Assembly (NCBI GenBank): GCA_036491125.1
Contig: DASXCO010000025.1
Coordinates: 1 to 43,758 of the forward strand
Reading direction: 5' to 3'
Length of the DNA: 43,758 bases
Source: Acidimicrobiales bacterium
Lineage (GTDB): Bacteria; Actinomycetota; Acidimicrobiia; Acidimicrobiales; AC-9
The notes beneath the pieces were generated by a model. The model searched no databases and was not told the DNA's origin. It worked only from the letters and a program-made list of their open reading frames with translations. Positions 1 to 8,738 of this stretch are shown here, one piece after another. A program made the translations under genes and the position numbers. Each line of letters opens with the position of its first letter. Position 1 is the first letter of the stretch.

Positions 1-2
1 TC

Positions 3-59
3 AGGAAGCTCAACGTCGACAGCCGCGCCGCCGCGGTTCGACTCGTCGGCCAGGATTGA
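3..59 (+). CDS. C-terminal tail of a LuxR-type (HTH) regulator, partial
   Basis: Only the last 18 codons before a TGA at 57-59 are in the window. They read RKLNVDSRAAAVRLVGQD, which resembles the last helix of a LuxR/FixJ-type DNA-binding domain (the usual pattern is a K-L-x-V-x-S-R-x-x-A-V run). The rest of the gene lies upstream of the window. It matters mainly because the gene immediately before the Mce cluster is therefore not a YrbE permease. The identification rests on a very short stretch. Confidence 0.45.
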   Translation, partial: RKLNVDSRAAAVRLVGQD

Positions 60-144
60 GCCTCTGTCGTCGATCCCGAGCGGATCGAGGGAGGTCGGGA
101 GATCAGAGGAACCTGCTGGGACCGGCCCGCCTCGCTTCCGCTCG

Positions 145-162
145 GTCACACCTCACTGTGAC
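145..162. promoter_or_regulatory. Inverted repeat upstream of the mce operon
   Basis: GTCACA, six bases, then TGTGAC forms a perfect 6-bp inverted repeat 59 bases before the first Mce start codon. It could be a regulator half-site pair or a hairpin ending the upstream gene, although no T-run follows. No clear -35/-10 pair was found in 60-220. Confidence 0.3.
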
Positions 163-220
163 AAGAGGCACGTCGATGACGTGTTGGTCGTTGGAGGCTG
201 CGGGTATCCAGGTCTGATCT

Positions 221-1489
221 ATGGCCGCGGACTCCGGGCGCAGGGATCGGGTGAACCGGAAGATGAGGCCGGGTCCGCGGCTGGTGCTCGTGATCGCCGT
301 CATCGTGGCCACCCTGGCGGTGGTGTACCGGGCGGTGGGCGGGGCCTACGACTTCTTCTCGAGCGCCTATCCGCTCAGCGCCACCTTCTCCCACCTGGGC
401 CAGAACGTGCACCCCGGCTCGGAGGTGGACTACCGGGGGGTGCAGGTGGGCAAGATCAAGGACTGGTCCCTCGTCGACCGCCAGGTGAAGGTGCGCTTCT
501 CGATCAACCCCGGCTTCAAGGTCCCCGCCGACGCCAGCGCCACCCTCGAGCCCCAGAGCGTGTTCGGCTCGGAGATCATGAACCTCGACTTCCCCAACGG
601 CCAGGCCGGGCCCTACCTGAGCTCGGGGGGCCAGATCACCCACACCGCCACCACCGACCAGGTGCAGGACTTCATCAACGCCACGGTGCCGCTGTTCAAC
701 GCCATCGACCCCGCCGACGTGCAGACCATCATCTCCGAGCTGACCGTGGCCTCGCAGAACCTGGGCGAGACCATCGCCCAGAGCATCGACACCGGCACCC
801 AGCTGGCCGACCTGTTCTCCACCACCATCAACGCCCAGGTGACCGCCCTGGACGCCTTCAGCCGCTTCCAGGCCGCCTTCACCCCCACGGCGTCGAACCT
901 GAACGCCATCGCCGCCAACAACAACGTGGGCCTGCCCGTGTTCAACCAGGCCGAGGGCACCTACCAGGCCTTCCTCACCACCTTGAAGCCCCTCGCCGAC
1001 AACCTGGCCCAGCTGCTGTCGGTCTACCGGCCCGACATCAACATCCTCCTCGGCCAGGGCGACAACGTGGTGCGGGTGCTGCTGGCCCGCCAGTCCGACA
1101 TCTCCGACCTCATCCACGGCCTCTACCGCTACACGCTCAAGTTCGCCAAGGGTGCCAGCTCCGAGCAGCTCGCCGATGGGAGCAGGTTCGCCTACTTCAA
1201 GGTCTTCACCAGCTTCAGCGACATCGACAAGTTGGTCTGCAGCCTTGTCGCTCCCGCCGGGACCCCACCCCAGCTCCAGCAGCAGCTGCAGCCTCTCCAA
1301 GCTGCGCTCGGACCGCAGTTCGACTGCTCTCCTGGCGCCAGCGCGACCGGCTCGACCTCGGCCGGGGCGCCCTCGGCGTCGCCCGTCGCCGGTCAGATGG
1401 CCACGTCCGCCATCTCCGGCCTGGCCCAGCCCCAGGTGCCTCAGCGGGCCAGCGTGGGGAGCGTCGTCAACGGGGTGATCGGGCGATGA
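221..1489 (+). CDS. mceA: Mce family protein (first of six, MceA position)
   Basis: A 422-residue substrate-binding subunit of an Mce lipid transporter. A basic N-terminus is followed by one membrane segment at about residues 20-37 (LVLVIAVIVATLAVVYR), then the MCE/MlaD beta domain (about 45-125; SEVDYRGVQVGKI is the typical core). A long helical region follows, then a Pro/Ser/Ala-rich tail. In actinomycetes six such proteins form a tube that moves lipids or sterols across the envelope. The start is the first ATG; the Shine-Dalgarno is weak, and GTG/ATG codons about 10-15 residues in are alternatives. The stop overlaps the next start as ATGA, so translation is probably coupled. Confidence 0.88.
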   Translation: MAADSGRRDRVNRKMRPGPRLVLVIAVIVATLAVVYRAVGGAYDFFSSAYPLSATFSHLGQNVHPGSEVDYRGVQVGKIKDWSLVDRQVKVRFSINPGFKVPADASATLEPQSVFGSEIMNLDFPNGQAGPYLSSGGQITHTATTDQVQDFINATVPLFNAIDPADVQTIISELTVASQNLGETIAQSIDTGTQLADLFSTTINAQVTALDAFSRFQAAFTPTASNLNAIAANNNVGLPVFNQAEGTYQAFLTTLKPLADNLAQLLSVYRPDINILLGQGDNVVRVLLARQSDISDLIHGLYRYTLKFAKGASSEQLADGSRFAYFKVFTSFSDIDKLVCSLVAPAGTPPQLQQQLQPLQAALGPQFDCSPGASATGSTSAGAPSASPVAGQMATSAISGLAQPQVPQRASVGSVVNGVIGR

Positions 1490-2655
1490 GGCTCAAGCTG
1501 CGGGGCTCCCTGACCAGAGTCGCGATCAAGGTGGGCATCTTCGCCGCCATCTGCGTCGTCCTGCTCGCCATCCTGGCCAAGGAGGTGGGGAACCTGAGCT
1601 TCTTCTCCCACCAGGTCAGCTACAGGGCCAACCTTCCCGACGTCACGGGGCTGTTCCCCACCGACGACGTGAAGGTGGCGGGCGTCAAGGTCGGACAGGT
1701 GAGCAAGGTCACCACCGACCATGGGCATGCGGTGGTGACCTTCAGCGTCGACAAGACGACACCCCTGCGGTCGAGCACCCAGGTTGGCCTCCGCTACCGC
1801 AACGTCCTCGGGGAGAAGTACCTCTACGTCTATCCAGGGTCGACGGGGCCCATGATGCGGTCCGGCTCCACGATCCCGCTGAACCAGGCCGTATCGGATG
1901 CCGACATCGACGCCTTCCTCAACGCCCTGGGCCCGTTCGTCAGGGCGATCAACCCTCAAGAGGGAAACCTGTTCGTGCAGGCCATGGTCAGCGCCCTTGA
2001 GGGCAACCAGGACCAGGTCACCCAGTTGCTCGGCAACACGGCGACCGTCTCGGACACCCTGGGCAACCTCAACCAGCAGGTCGGTGCCGTGATCGACAAC
2101 TTCAACACGGTCCTCACGGCGCTGGCCCAACGGAGCGGAGACCTCGGCGCGCTGGTCAACAACCTGAACGCGCTGTCCCAGAGCCTCGTGGCCCGCAACT
2201 CCGACCTGGACACCGCGGTGGTCGAGTTCTCACAGCTGGCCGCCCAGTTCAAGAACCTGCTCTCCACCAACCGCGGCAGCATCGACCAGGCCGTCAACAA
2301 CCTCCAGGGCATCGCCGACGTGCTGTCTCAGCACCACACCGATCTCGAGAAGGACCTCACCACCCTCCCCGCCGGCCTCCAGGGCTACTCGAACATCGCC
2401 TCCTACGGCCAGTGGTTCGCGGTGCGGGTGATCTACAGCTGCCTGGCCAACGAGGGTGGCCCGGGCACACCCTCCGACTGCGGCTACGAGCAGCCCCAGA
2501 TCAGCAACCCGTCCCAACCCACCTCTGGAAACCCCCTGCCCTCGTCCGCAGGCGGCTCGGCGGGGGCACCGGCCGCGCCGACGGGGAGCACATCGGCGGG
2601 CGGACCGAGTGTGTCCAACATCACTGGCTTCGCTGCATCCGGCAGGGCGGGCTGA
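1486..2655 (+). CDS. mceB: Mce family protein (second, MceB position)
   Basis: A 389-residue Mce protein with one N-terminal transmembrane helix (about 11-30, IKVGIFAAICVVLLAILAK) and the MCE domain at about 38-120. DVTGLFPTDDVKVAGVKVGQV is the family signature region. The coiled-coil-like middle is followed by a low-complexity Gly/Ser/Pro tail. The start ATG overlaps the preceding stop (ATGA), and its own TGA overlaps the next ATG by one base. The longer reading frame extending upstream in this frame is not used, because the overlapping start fits the operon pattern. Confidence 0.88.
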   Translation: MRLKLRGSLTRVAIKVGIFAAICVVLLAILAKEVGNLSFFSHQVSYRANLPDVTGLFPTDDVKVAGVKVGQVSKVTTDHGHAVVTFSVDKTTPLRSSTQVGLRYRNVLGEKYLYVYPGSTGPMMRSGSTIPLNQAVSDADIDAFLNALGPFVRAINPQEGNLFVQAMVSALEGNQDQVTQLLGNTATVSDTLGNLNQQVGAVIDNFNTVLTALAQRSGDLGALVNNLNALSQSLVARNSDLDTAVVEFSQLAAQFKNLLSTNRGSIDQAVNNLQGIADVLSQHHTDLEKDLTTLPAGLQGYSNIASYGQWFAVRVIYSCLANEGGPGTPSDCGYEQPQISNPSQPTSGNPLPSSAGGSAGAPAAPTGSTSAGGPSVSNITGFAASGRAG

Positions 2656-3959
2656 TGGCCTTCGTCAAGGAACCGTTCTGGCGCAACCTCAATCTGCGGC
2701 GGGGCCCCAAGTCCTTCACCGAGCGCAACCCCAAGGTCATCGGCGCCATCGCCATCGTGGTGATCCTGGCCGTGACCGCCGCCGCCATCGGCCTCAACTC
2801 AGACATCGTGAAGGACCGCTATCCGATCTCCGCCCGCTTCGCCGATACCGCAGGCATGCAGTCCGGCGACAGCGTCCTCCTGGCCGGAGTGGTGGTGGGC
2901 GAGGTCGACTCGGTCAAGCTGGCCGGCAACGCGGCCGACGTGAAGATGCAGATCAACCACGGCGTGCAGATCCCGACGGACTCCTCAGCCGACGTCTATG
3001 TCGAGACCCTGCTGGGCAAGAAGGACATCCGCATCGACCCCGGCCACGACTGGGCCCACCTGATGGCTTCAGGTGGCCTGATCAGCAAGACGACCACCCC
3101 GACCCAGCTGCTCGACCTGCAGAACGAGTCCGCTCCCGTGCTCGAGCAGAGCGACGCCACCTCGCTCAACAAGCTGATCCAGGACCTGGCCAGCGTGACC
3201 CAGGGCAAGCAGGGCGAGGTCGCCACGATCGCCGACGGGCTCAACCGCTTTCTCGGCACGGTCAACCAGCGCTCGGGCACCGTGAGCAATCTCATCGACT
3301 CGGCCAAGACGGTGACCGGCACGCTCGCCAACCGTGACCAGCAGCTGGTGTCGATCGTCGACAACCTGGGCATCGTCGTCAACGGACTGGCTCAACGCAA
3401 GGACGCCCTTTCCAACCTGTTGAACCAGAGCGAGCAGATGGCGATCCAGACTTCAGCGCTCGTGGGCGCCAACCGCGGCAAGCTCGACTCGATCCTGGCC
3501 GAGCTCCACACCGACCTCGGCATCGTCGGCAGCCACCAGAACGACCTGGCAGAGGCGGTGGCCGACCTCGGTGACACGGTGCAGGCTTACAGCTCGATCG
3601 GCGTCTCCGGCGCCAACAGTGCCAACAACCCGAACTGGGCCAACATCTTCACCCAGCTACCCGGGTCCGCCGGACAGGACGCCGTCTTCGGCTCCTGTGG
3701 CGACTTCGACCAGGCCCTGAGTGCCATCCTCGGACCCGACCCGGCCGAGCACCCCAACGGCTCGTTCCAGTGCACGCCCCAGCCGGCGACGGGCCCGGTG
3801 CCCGCCGGCGGACCCTTCCCCGCGTCGTCGTCGCCGCCCGGTCCGCCCTCGCCACCGTCGGGAGGGATTCCCGCCGCGGGTGGCTCTTCCACGAGCGGTC
3901 CGAGCGCCAACGCCCAGTCCCTCCAGGACATCGTGGGCCCGCTCACGGGAGGACACTGA
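2655..3959 (+). CDS. mceC: Mce family protein (third, MceC position)
   Basis: A 434-residue Mce protein. A soluble head of about 30 residues (FVKEPFWRNLNLRRGPKSF) precedes the membrane helix at about 29-49, and the MCE domain is at about 57-140 (TAGMQSGDSVLLAGVVVGEV). A long alpha-helical region follows, and the last 70 residues are a Pro/Gly/Ser-rich linker. The start overlaps the previous stop by one base (TGATG), and the stop overlaps the next start the same way. MceC proteins often end in proline-rich tails, so the position assignment is reasonable but rests mainly on gene order. Confidence 0.87.
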   Translation: MAFVKEPFWRNLNLRRGPKSFTERNPKVIGAIAIVVILAVTAAAIGLNSDIVKDRYPISARFADTAGMQSGDSVLLAGVVVGEVDSVKLAGNAADVKMQINHGVQIPTDSSADVYVETLLGKKDIRIDPGHDWAHLMASGGLISKTTTPTQLLDLQNESAPVLEQSDATSLNKLIQDLASVTQGKQGEVATIADGLNRFLGTVNQRSGTVSNLIDSAKTVTGTLANRDQQLVSIVDNLGIVVNGLAQRKDALSNLLNQSEQMAIQTSALVGANRGKLDSILAELHTDLGIVGSHQNDLAEAVADLGDTVQAYSSIGVSGANSANNPNWANIFTQLPGSAGQDAVFGSCGDFDQALSAILGPDPAEHPNGSFQCTPQPATGPVPAGGPFPASSSPPGPPSPPSGGIPAAGGSSTSGPSANAQSLQDIVGPLTGGH

Positions 3960-5338
3960 TGCGGACCGGGTGGCTCACCGTGCGCCCCAGGCTTCGTCGC
4001 CGCTCTCTGCGGGGCGGGGCGGCGATCGCCCTGCTCGGCGTCCTCGCCGTGGTGGCCAGCGCCTGCTCGTCAGGGGGGACCTCGAGCTACATCGTCAAGG
4101 CCGACTTCTCCAACGGAATCGATCTGTACCCCAGCTCGCCGGTGACGATGCTCGGCGTGAACGTGGGCACGGTCAGCTCGGTCCAGAACCAGGCCGACCA
4201 CGTCCTCGTGACGATGCGGGTGAACGACACCTACCGGATCCCGGCCGGCGCCAACGCCGCTGTCGTCGGTCAGTCCCTGCTCGGCGAGCGCTACGTCCAG
4301 TTCTCGCCCTCGTACACGGGTGGGCCTCAGCTGACCGATGGCTCGCTCATCCCGCTGTCCCGGACGACCGTTCCCGTCTCCGCCGACGAGGTCCTCGCCG
4401 GGCTCAAGAAGTTCCTGGGGGCCATCAACCCCAACGGAGCGGCCGACCTGACGACGAACCTGGCCCAGGTGCTGGGTGGCAACGGGGCCCGGCTCAACGA
4501 CCTGATCCACAACGCCGCCGGCACTCTCCAGCTGCTGGCCGACAAGGGCAACGACCTGGGGCAGCTGAACGGCTCCCTCGCCCAGCTGACCGGCGCCCTC
4601 GACACGCGGACCCAGACCATCACCCAGCTGATCCAGGACTACAACACCGTCTCGGCCGTCCTCATCCAGAACGGCGGCCAGACCCTCGGCGACACGATCA
4701 CGCAGCTCAACAACGCCAGCGCCCAGGTCGCCGACCTGCTCTCGCCCAACCTGGCCGGTCTACATGACGACATCGGGGTCCTCACCACGGCGGCCCGCAC
4801 CCTCGACCGCAACCTCTCCTCACTCGACCAGGCCAACGCGGCCTCCGTCAACCTGTTCGCCGCCGCCCAGCGCGCCTACGACCCCCAGGCCAACTGGCTG
4901 CGGCTCAACGCCCAGAGTGACCCCAACACCACCTCGTCGCTGATCGAGTCGCGCATTCGCGACCGCCTGTCCGGAGTTTGCCGGCGGCTGGAGGCCAAGG
5001 GCATCAGGAGCGCGACTCTCGACAACTGCAGCCAGGTCGGCACGCACTACTTCGACCCCATTCTGAACGCCGTCCCGTGCATCCTCAACCAGCAGTCGGG
5101 GCCCGGCTGCTCGCCGGCGGCGCTGTTCGGGGCCGGTGTCAACGCCATCCCCGGGCTGACTCCCGGCCAGCGCGCTCAGACCTCGCAGGGCCCCGCCCCG
5201 TCCGCCGCCTCCCCGGCACCGGGTGCCAGCTCCGCTCCGCCAGCCTCGCCCTCGCTCACCGTGCCCCCGTTACTCCCGCCGATGCCCAATCGTCAGAGCG
5301 CGCCCGGCAGCAGCGGCGGTCTGCTGGGGGGTCTGTGA
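3959..5338 (+). CDS. mceD: Mce family protein, probable lipoprotein (fourth, MceD position)
   Basis: A 459-residue Mce protein. An Arg-rich start and hydrophobic helix run into a lipobox-like VASAC with Cys36, so this subunit is probably a lipid-anchored exported protein rather than a helix-anchored one. The MCE domain follows at about 42-125 (NGIDLYPSSPVTMLGVNVGTV), then the usual helical section and a Pro/Ser-rich C-terminus. In the mycobacterial mce operons I know, the clear lipoprotein is the fifth protein. Here both the fourth and the fifth carry a lipobox. The -3 residue is Ala, so the signal is acceptable rather than ideal. Confidence 0.86.
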   Translation: MRTGWLTVRPRLRRRSLRGGAAIALLGVLAVVASACSSGGTSSYIVKADFSNGIDLYPSSPVTMLGVNVGTVSSVQNQADHVLVTMRVNDTYRIPAGANAAVVGQSLLGERYVQFSPSYTGGPQLTDGSLIPLSRTTVPVSADEVLAGLKKFLGAINPNGAADLTTNLAQVLGGNGARLNDLIHNAAGTLQLLADKGNDLGQLNGSLAQLTGALDTRTQTITQLIQDYNTVSAVLIQNGGQTLGDTITQLNNASAQVADLLSPNLAGLHDDIGVLTTAARTLDRNLSSLDQANAASVNLFAAAQRAYDPQANWLRLNAQSDPNTTSSLIESRIRDRLSGVCRRLEAKGIRSATLDNCSQVGTHYFDPILNAVPCILNQQSGPGCSPAALFGAGVNAIPGLTPGQRAQTSQGPAPSAASPAPGASSAPPASPSLTVPPLLPPMPNRQSAPGSSGGLLGGL

Positions 5339-6447
5339 TGGTGGGCCGCGTTGCCGCCGCCCTCAGCGGAAGGGGCCGCCGCACGGCCGGCGGCGGGGTT
5401 GGGGTCCCCGCCGCTCGGAGGAGGGCGGGGATGGGGCCCCGCCCGGGGAGGCGAAGCCGACGGCAAATCGCTGCGGGCGTCGTCGTCCTGGGTCTGGCCG
5501 CCGGGCTCAGCAGCTGCGCGACGAGCGGCTCGGACATGGTGTCGGCCAGCGCGACCTTCCCCGATATCGAGGCCACCACCAGCGGCACGCCGGTGGAGAT
5601 GGCCGACGTCATCATCGGGCACGTCACGTCCACCAGCGTCCAGGGTGGCCAAGCCCGGCTCGGGCTCACGTTCAACCGGTCGGCCAAGGTGCCTGCCGAT
5701 GTGACCGTCGAGGTGACCCAGGACTCGCTGCTGGGCCAGAACATCGTGCAGCTCGTGCCGAACACCAAGGACCCCCACGCCCCGCTGCTGGCCGACGGGT
5801 CGACGATCACCCAGACGCGCGACGTGCCCGGACTCGAGCAGCTGATCAAGTCCGGCACCGACGTCTTCGCCGGCCTGTCCGCCAACCAGTTGGCCTCGTT
5901 GATCCACGAGGGTGCGCAGGCCTTTGGTGGCCAGGGCCCGACCCTGCACCGGCTCATCGATGACCTGACGAACGTCACGGCCGGCTACGCGGGCCAGACC
6001 CAGACCATCCAGACCCTGGTCAACAACCTCGATCAGTTCAGCTCCGTCGAGGCCCCCGCCGCGCAGTCCCAGGTCCAGTCCATCGCCAACCTCGCCCAGA
6101 CCACCGGTGTGCTCAACGACCAGGCCAACCGGTTCGCCGATCTGCTGTCCTCGCTGAGCAACCTGTCGGAGCAGAGCCTCGGCATTCTCAACACCTACCT
6201 GCCCCAGATCGACAACCAGTTCAGCGCCCTACGCTCGGTCACCCAGGCCGTGGCCGACCGACAGTTCGACCTGGGCCAGCTGCTCCAGTACACGTCGCAG
6301 CACAACATCAACGTCTCTGGAGGCATCAAGAACAAGTTCGGCCAGGTCCTCAACGACGTCATCGTCTGTGGCGTTCCCGGAGGAGGCGAGCAACCGAACG
6401 ACCCGGCCTCCTCCTGCCACAACGTTCCGGGGCCTCCGCAGTCATGA
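5338..6447 (+). CDS. mceE: Mce family lipoprotein (fifth, MceE/LprK position)
   Basis: A 369-residue Mce protein with a hydrophobic signal region ending in the lipobox LSSC (Cys60). The MCE domain is at about 68-150 (TSGTPVEMADVIIGHV), followed by the helical region. The N-terminus is oddly long and Arg/Gly/Pro-rich, about 43 residues before the hydrophobic stretch. The part around residues 26-40 is encoded by a GC-rich hairpin repeat that also occurs at 13415-13454. An ATG at 5431, inside that repeat and after a GGAGG-rich stretch, gives a more normal signal peptide and may be the true start. The stop overlaps the next ATG (ATGA). Confidence 0.85.
   Translation: MVGRVAAALSGRGRRTAGGGVGVPAARRRAGMGPRPGRRSRRQIAAGVVVLGLAAGLSSCATSGSDMVSASATFPDIEATTSGTPVEMADVIIGHVTSTSVQGGQARLGLTFNRSAKVPADVTVEVTQDSLLGQNIVQLVPNTKDPHAPLLADGSTITQTRDVPGLEQLIKSGTDVFAGLSANQLASLIHEGAQAFGGQGPTLHRLIDDLTNVTAGYAGQTQTIQTLVNNLDQFSSVEAPAAQSQVQSIANLAQTTGVLNDQANRFADLLSSLSNLSEQSLGILNTYLPQIDNQFSALRSVTQAVADRQFDLGQLLQYTSQHNINVSGGIKNKFGQVLNDVIVCGVPGGGEQPNDPASSCHNVPGPPQS
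5417..5457 (+). repeat. GC-rich hairpin repeat, copy 1 (REP-like), inside mceE
   Basis: A GGGCGGGG / CCCCGCCC stem around a 6-base loop, followed by GGGGAGGCGAAGC. By eye about 36 of 43 aligned positions match the reverse complement of 13415-13454, and the similarity continues more loosely to the left (both have CCCCGCCGCTCGG). This copy lies in coding sequence for the signal peptide region of the fifth Mce protein. Confidence 0.55.
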
Positions 6448-7778
6448 CCTCCCGCCGCGTCATCCTCAACCTCGTCGCCTTCCTCACCGTGAGCCTGGGG
6501 CTCACCGTCTACGGGACGTTCGTCCTGCTGCGCGATCCCTTCGCCACCCGGACCACCGTGAAGACCGTGCTGCCGGACACGGCCGGTCTGATCAAGGGGC
6601 TGACGGCCACCAGCAACGGGGTCACGGTCGGCACGGTCGATTCGGTGAAGCTCAACCCCGGCAACCATTCGGTGACGGTGGCCGTGTCACTGGACCCGGG
6701 CAAGAGTCTCCCCGGCGACGTGGCCGCCAGCGTCATCCGAGCCAATCCCCTCGGTGAGCAGTCCGTCGACTTCGTCCCCCAGCGCGGGGGCACCGCACCT
6801 GCGCTGGCGAGCGGGGCCACGGTGCCAGTGGCCGCGGTCGGGACGCCACCCAACGTGGGCGACATCATCAACATCGCCGACACGCTGTTCAACGCCATCC
6901 CCAAGCAGGACCTCACCACGGCGGTCCACGAGCTCGCGGTCACCCTGGCGGGCCGCGGTCAGGACCTCCGCACCTTCACCCAGAGCAGTCTCGCCTTTTC
7001 CCAGGAGTTCCTGAACTACCAGTCCCAGTTCCAGGCCCTGCTCGCCAATTCCCCCCCGATCCTCAACGCGGTGGGCAACGACGGGCCTCAGCTGCAACAG
7101 GCCATCGCCAACACCGTCGTGCTGAGCCAGGTCCTCGCCGACCACCGCTTCGACACCGTCCACCTGTTCGCCAACGGCATCCGCCTCGGACAGACCCTGG
7201 GCGGGCTCATCGCCAACAACGAGCCCAACCTGGCCTGCCTTCTCCACGACTTCGGCCGGATCACGGCCAACACGGCCGAGCCGGCCAACCTGAACAACCT
7301 GGACACCGCCCTGGCCACCAACCAGGAGTTCTTCGGCCCCGTCGACGCCCTCTCGCCCCTGGGGACCACCAAGGGCCTGTACCCGGGCGATCCCAACCAC
7401 CCCCAGAACTGGCTGCGGACCTACCTCATCCTTCCTCCGGCCCAGCCCAGCGCGGTCTCCTACAACCCGCACCATGAGCTGCCACCCGTCAAGCCAGGGG
7501 CGGGCTGCGACACCGAGTTCGGGCCCGGGGCGGGACCAGCAACGCAGCCTGGCTTCCAGCCGACTGGAGGCAGCACCGTCATTCCGCCCCCCACGAGCGA
7601 GTCCCGGGTGCGGGGCAACGAGACGGGCGATCCGAACGCGGTGCCGGCCGCCTACACGAGGCCAGCCCATACGGCGGCTGGTGGCTCGGGACTCGTCATC
7701 CTCGGGCCCGCACTGATGGCGTTGTTCCTGGTCACAGGGTTCGGTCTCCTTGGCCATCGCCGGCGCCGGGAGGCCTGA
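6444..7778 (+). CDS. mceF: Mce family protein (sixth, MceF position) with C-terminal membrane helix
   Basis: A 444-residue Mce protein with an N-terminal membrane helix (about 6-27, NLVAFLTVSLGLTVYGTFVL) and MCE domain (about 35-120, TAGLIKGLTATSNGVTVGTV). After a Pro/Thr-rich linker it ends in a second hydrophobic helix (GLVILGPALMALFLVTGFGL) plus a short basic tail, HRRRREA. Such a tail could anchor the far end of the Mce tube or its partner protein in the membrane. It starts in an ATGA overlap with the fifth gene, and its TGA overlaps the next ATG by one base. Confidence 0.87.
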   Translation: MTSRRVILNLVAFLTVSLGLTVYGTFVLLRDPFATRTTVKTVLPDTAGLIKGLTATSNGVTVGTVDSVKLNPGNHSVTVAVSLDPGKSLPGDVAASVIRANPLGEQSVDFVPQRGGTAPALASGATVPVAAVGTPPNVGDIINIADTLFNAIPKQDLTTAVHELAVTLAGRGQDLRTFTQSSLAFSQEFLNYQSQFQALLANSPPILNAVGNDGPQLQQAIANTVVLSQVLADHRFDTVHLFANGIRLGQTLGGLIANNEPNLACLLHDFGRITANTAEPANLNNLDTALATNQEFFGPVDALSPLGTTKGLYPGDPNHPQNWLRTYLILPPAQPSAVSYNPHHELPPVKPGAGCDTEFGPGAGPATQPGFQPTGGSTVIPPPTSESRVRGNETGDPNAVPAAYTRPAHTAAGGSGLVILGPALMALFLVTGFGLLGHRRRREA

Positions 7779-7942
7779 TGGCAGTGGCGCGGGCGGGCCG
7801 GGGGCAGGATTCTGCCGCTCGTACGGCGAACACCAGACGGCGTGAGCTGCAGCCGACCGGATCACAACTCACGACGCACGATGGTCGGGCTCAGGCACAC
7901 GGTGCCGTGCTCGTGACGCATCTGCGGTGGAGGGCCAGATGA
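7778..7942 (+). CDS. Possible 54-residue basic protein between mceF and the Mce-associated gene
   Basis: The frame opens with an ATG that overlaps the mceF stop (TGATG) and closes with a TGA that overlaps the ATG at 7939 (ATGA), exactly the spacing used by the rest of the operon. The product is short, Arg-rich and has no membrane segment or motif I recognise. It could be a small coupled gene. It could equally be a translational bridge that carries ribosomes to the next gene without a functional product. Confidence 0.3.
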   Translation: MAVARAGRGQDSAARTANTRRRELQPTGSQLTTHDGRAQAHGAVLVTHLRWRAR

Positions 7943-8736
7943 GCGAGCGAGGCGTACGCGGCGTGCGGACCGTCGGTGGGATTCGGCCATCCCGCCGGGC
8001 TCGGGACGCCGACGAGCTCGAGGACGGGGCGCAGTGGACCGACACCGAGCCCGAGATACAGCCGGAGCCGACGAACGGGACGACCACCGGCGACACCCGT
8101 ACCGATCCCTACGTCGTCGTCACGGAGGAGGCCGCCGAGGGAGCCGGCCGCCGAGCTGGCCGCGGCCGCCGGGCTGACCGCGCCCGCCGGCCCAGCACCG
8201 GAGCGCCCCGGTGGCTGGTGCGGGTGCTGGCCGTCATCGCCGTTCTCGGCACCGCCTTCGCCATCCTGTTCGGCATCTGGTGGAACGGTGAGCGGGTCCA
8301 GGCCGGCAATCGGGCTGCCGCCCAGCGGACGGGGCAGAACTTCCTGATCGCCCTCACCAACTTCGATTCCCGCACCATCAACTCCGACTTCGCCAGGATC
8401 ACGAGCTACGCCACGGGCGACTTCGCCAAGCAGGCCCAGCAGTTCTTTGGTCCCCAGATCCGTCAGCAGCTGGAGGCCAGCAAGGCGGCCAGCCGGGGGC
8501 AGATCAGCTCGCTCTACGTCCAGTCGGCCAGCGGCAACAACGCCAGCGTGTACGCCGTCGTCGACCAGACCATCGTCAACAACAAGTTCAACGCCCCCCA
8601 GGCCGACGAGCTGCGGATCGTCCTCAGCCTCAACAAGGTCAGCGGCGGCTGGCGGGTCGGAGAAGTGACGGTGCTCCAGGCGCCGACGACCAACAGCAGC
8701 GGCGCCGGCGCAGCAACCAGCCCGACGGGCCCTTAG
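7939..8736 (+). CDS. Mce-associated membrane protein (Mas/Mam type)
   Basis: About 265 residues. A charged cytoplasmic region of roughly 90 residues, with an Arg-rich stretch, leads to one membrane helix (WLVRVLAVIAVLGTAFAILF). An extracytoplasmic NTF2/VirB8-like domain follows (NRAAAQRTGQNFLIALTNFD ... SGGWRVGEVTVLQ). Proteins of this shape follow mce genes in actinomycetes and help stabilise the Mce complex. The ATG at 7939 overlaps the preceding TGA; a GTG at 7927 in the same frame is the alternative. Confidence 0.8.
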   Translation: MSERGVRGVRTVGGIRPSRRARDADELEDGAQWTDTEPEIQPEPTNGTTTGDTRTDPYVVVTEEAAEGAGRRAGRGRRADRARRPSTGAPRWLVRVLAVIAVLGTAFAILFGIWWNGERVQAGNRAAAQRTGQNFLIALTNFDSRTINSDFARITSYATGDFAKQAQQFFGPQIRQQLEASKAASRGQISSLYVQSASGNNASVYAVVDQTIVNNKFNAPQADELRIVLSLNKVSGGWRVGEVTVLQAPTTNSSGAGAATSPTGP

Positions 8737-8738
8737 GC

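Noticed and set aside
146-1300. Long minus-strand frame opposite the first Mce gene
   Set aside because: A Gly/Val/Glu-biased shadow of high-GC codons; the plus strand has a clear Mce protein.
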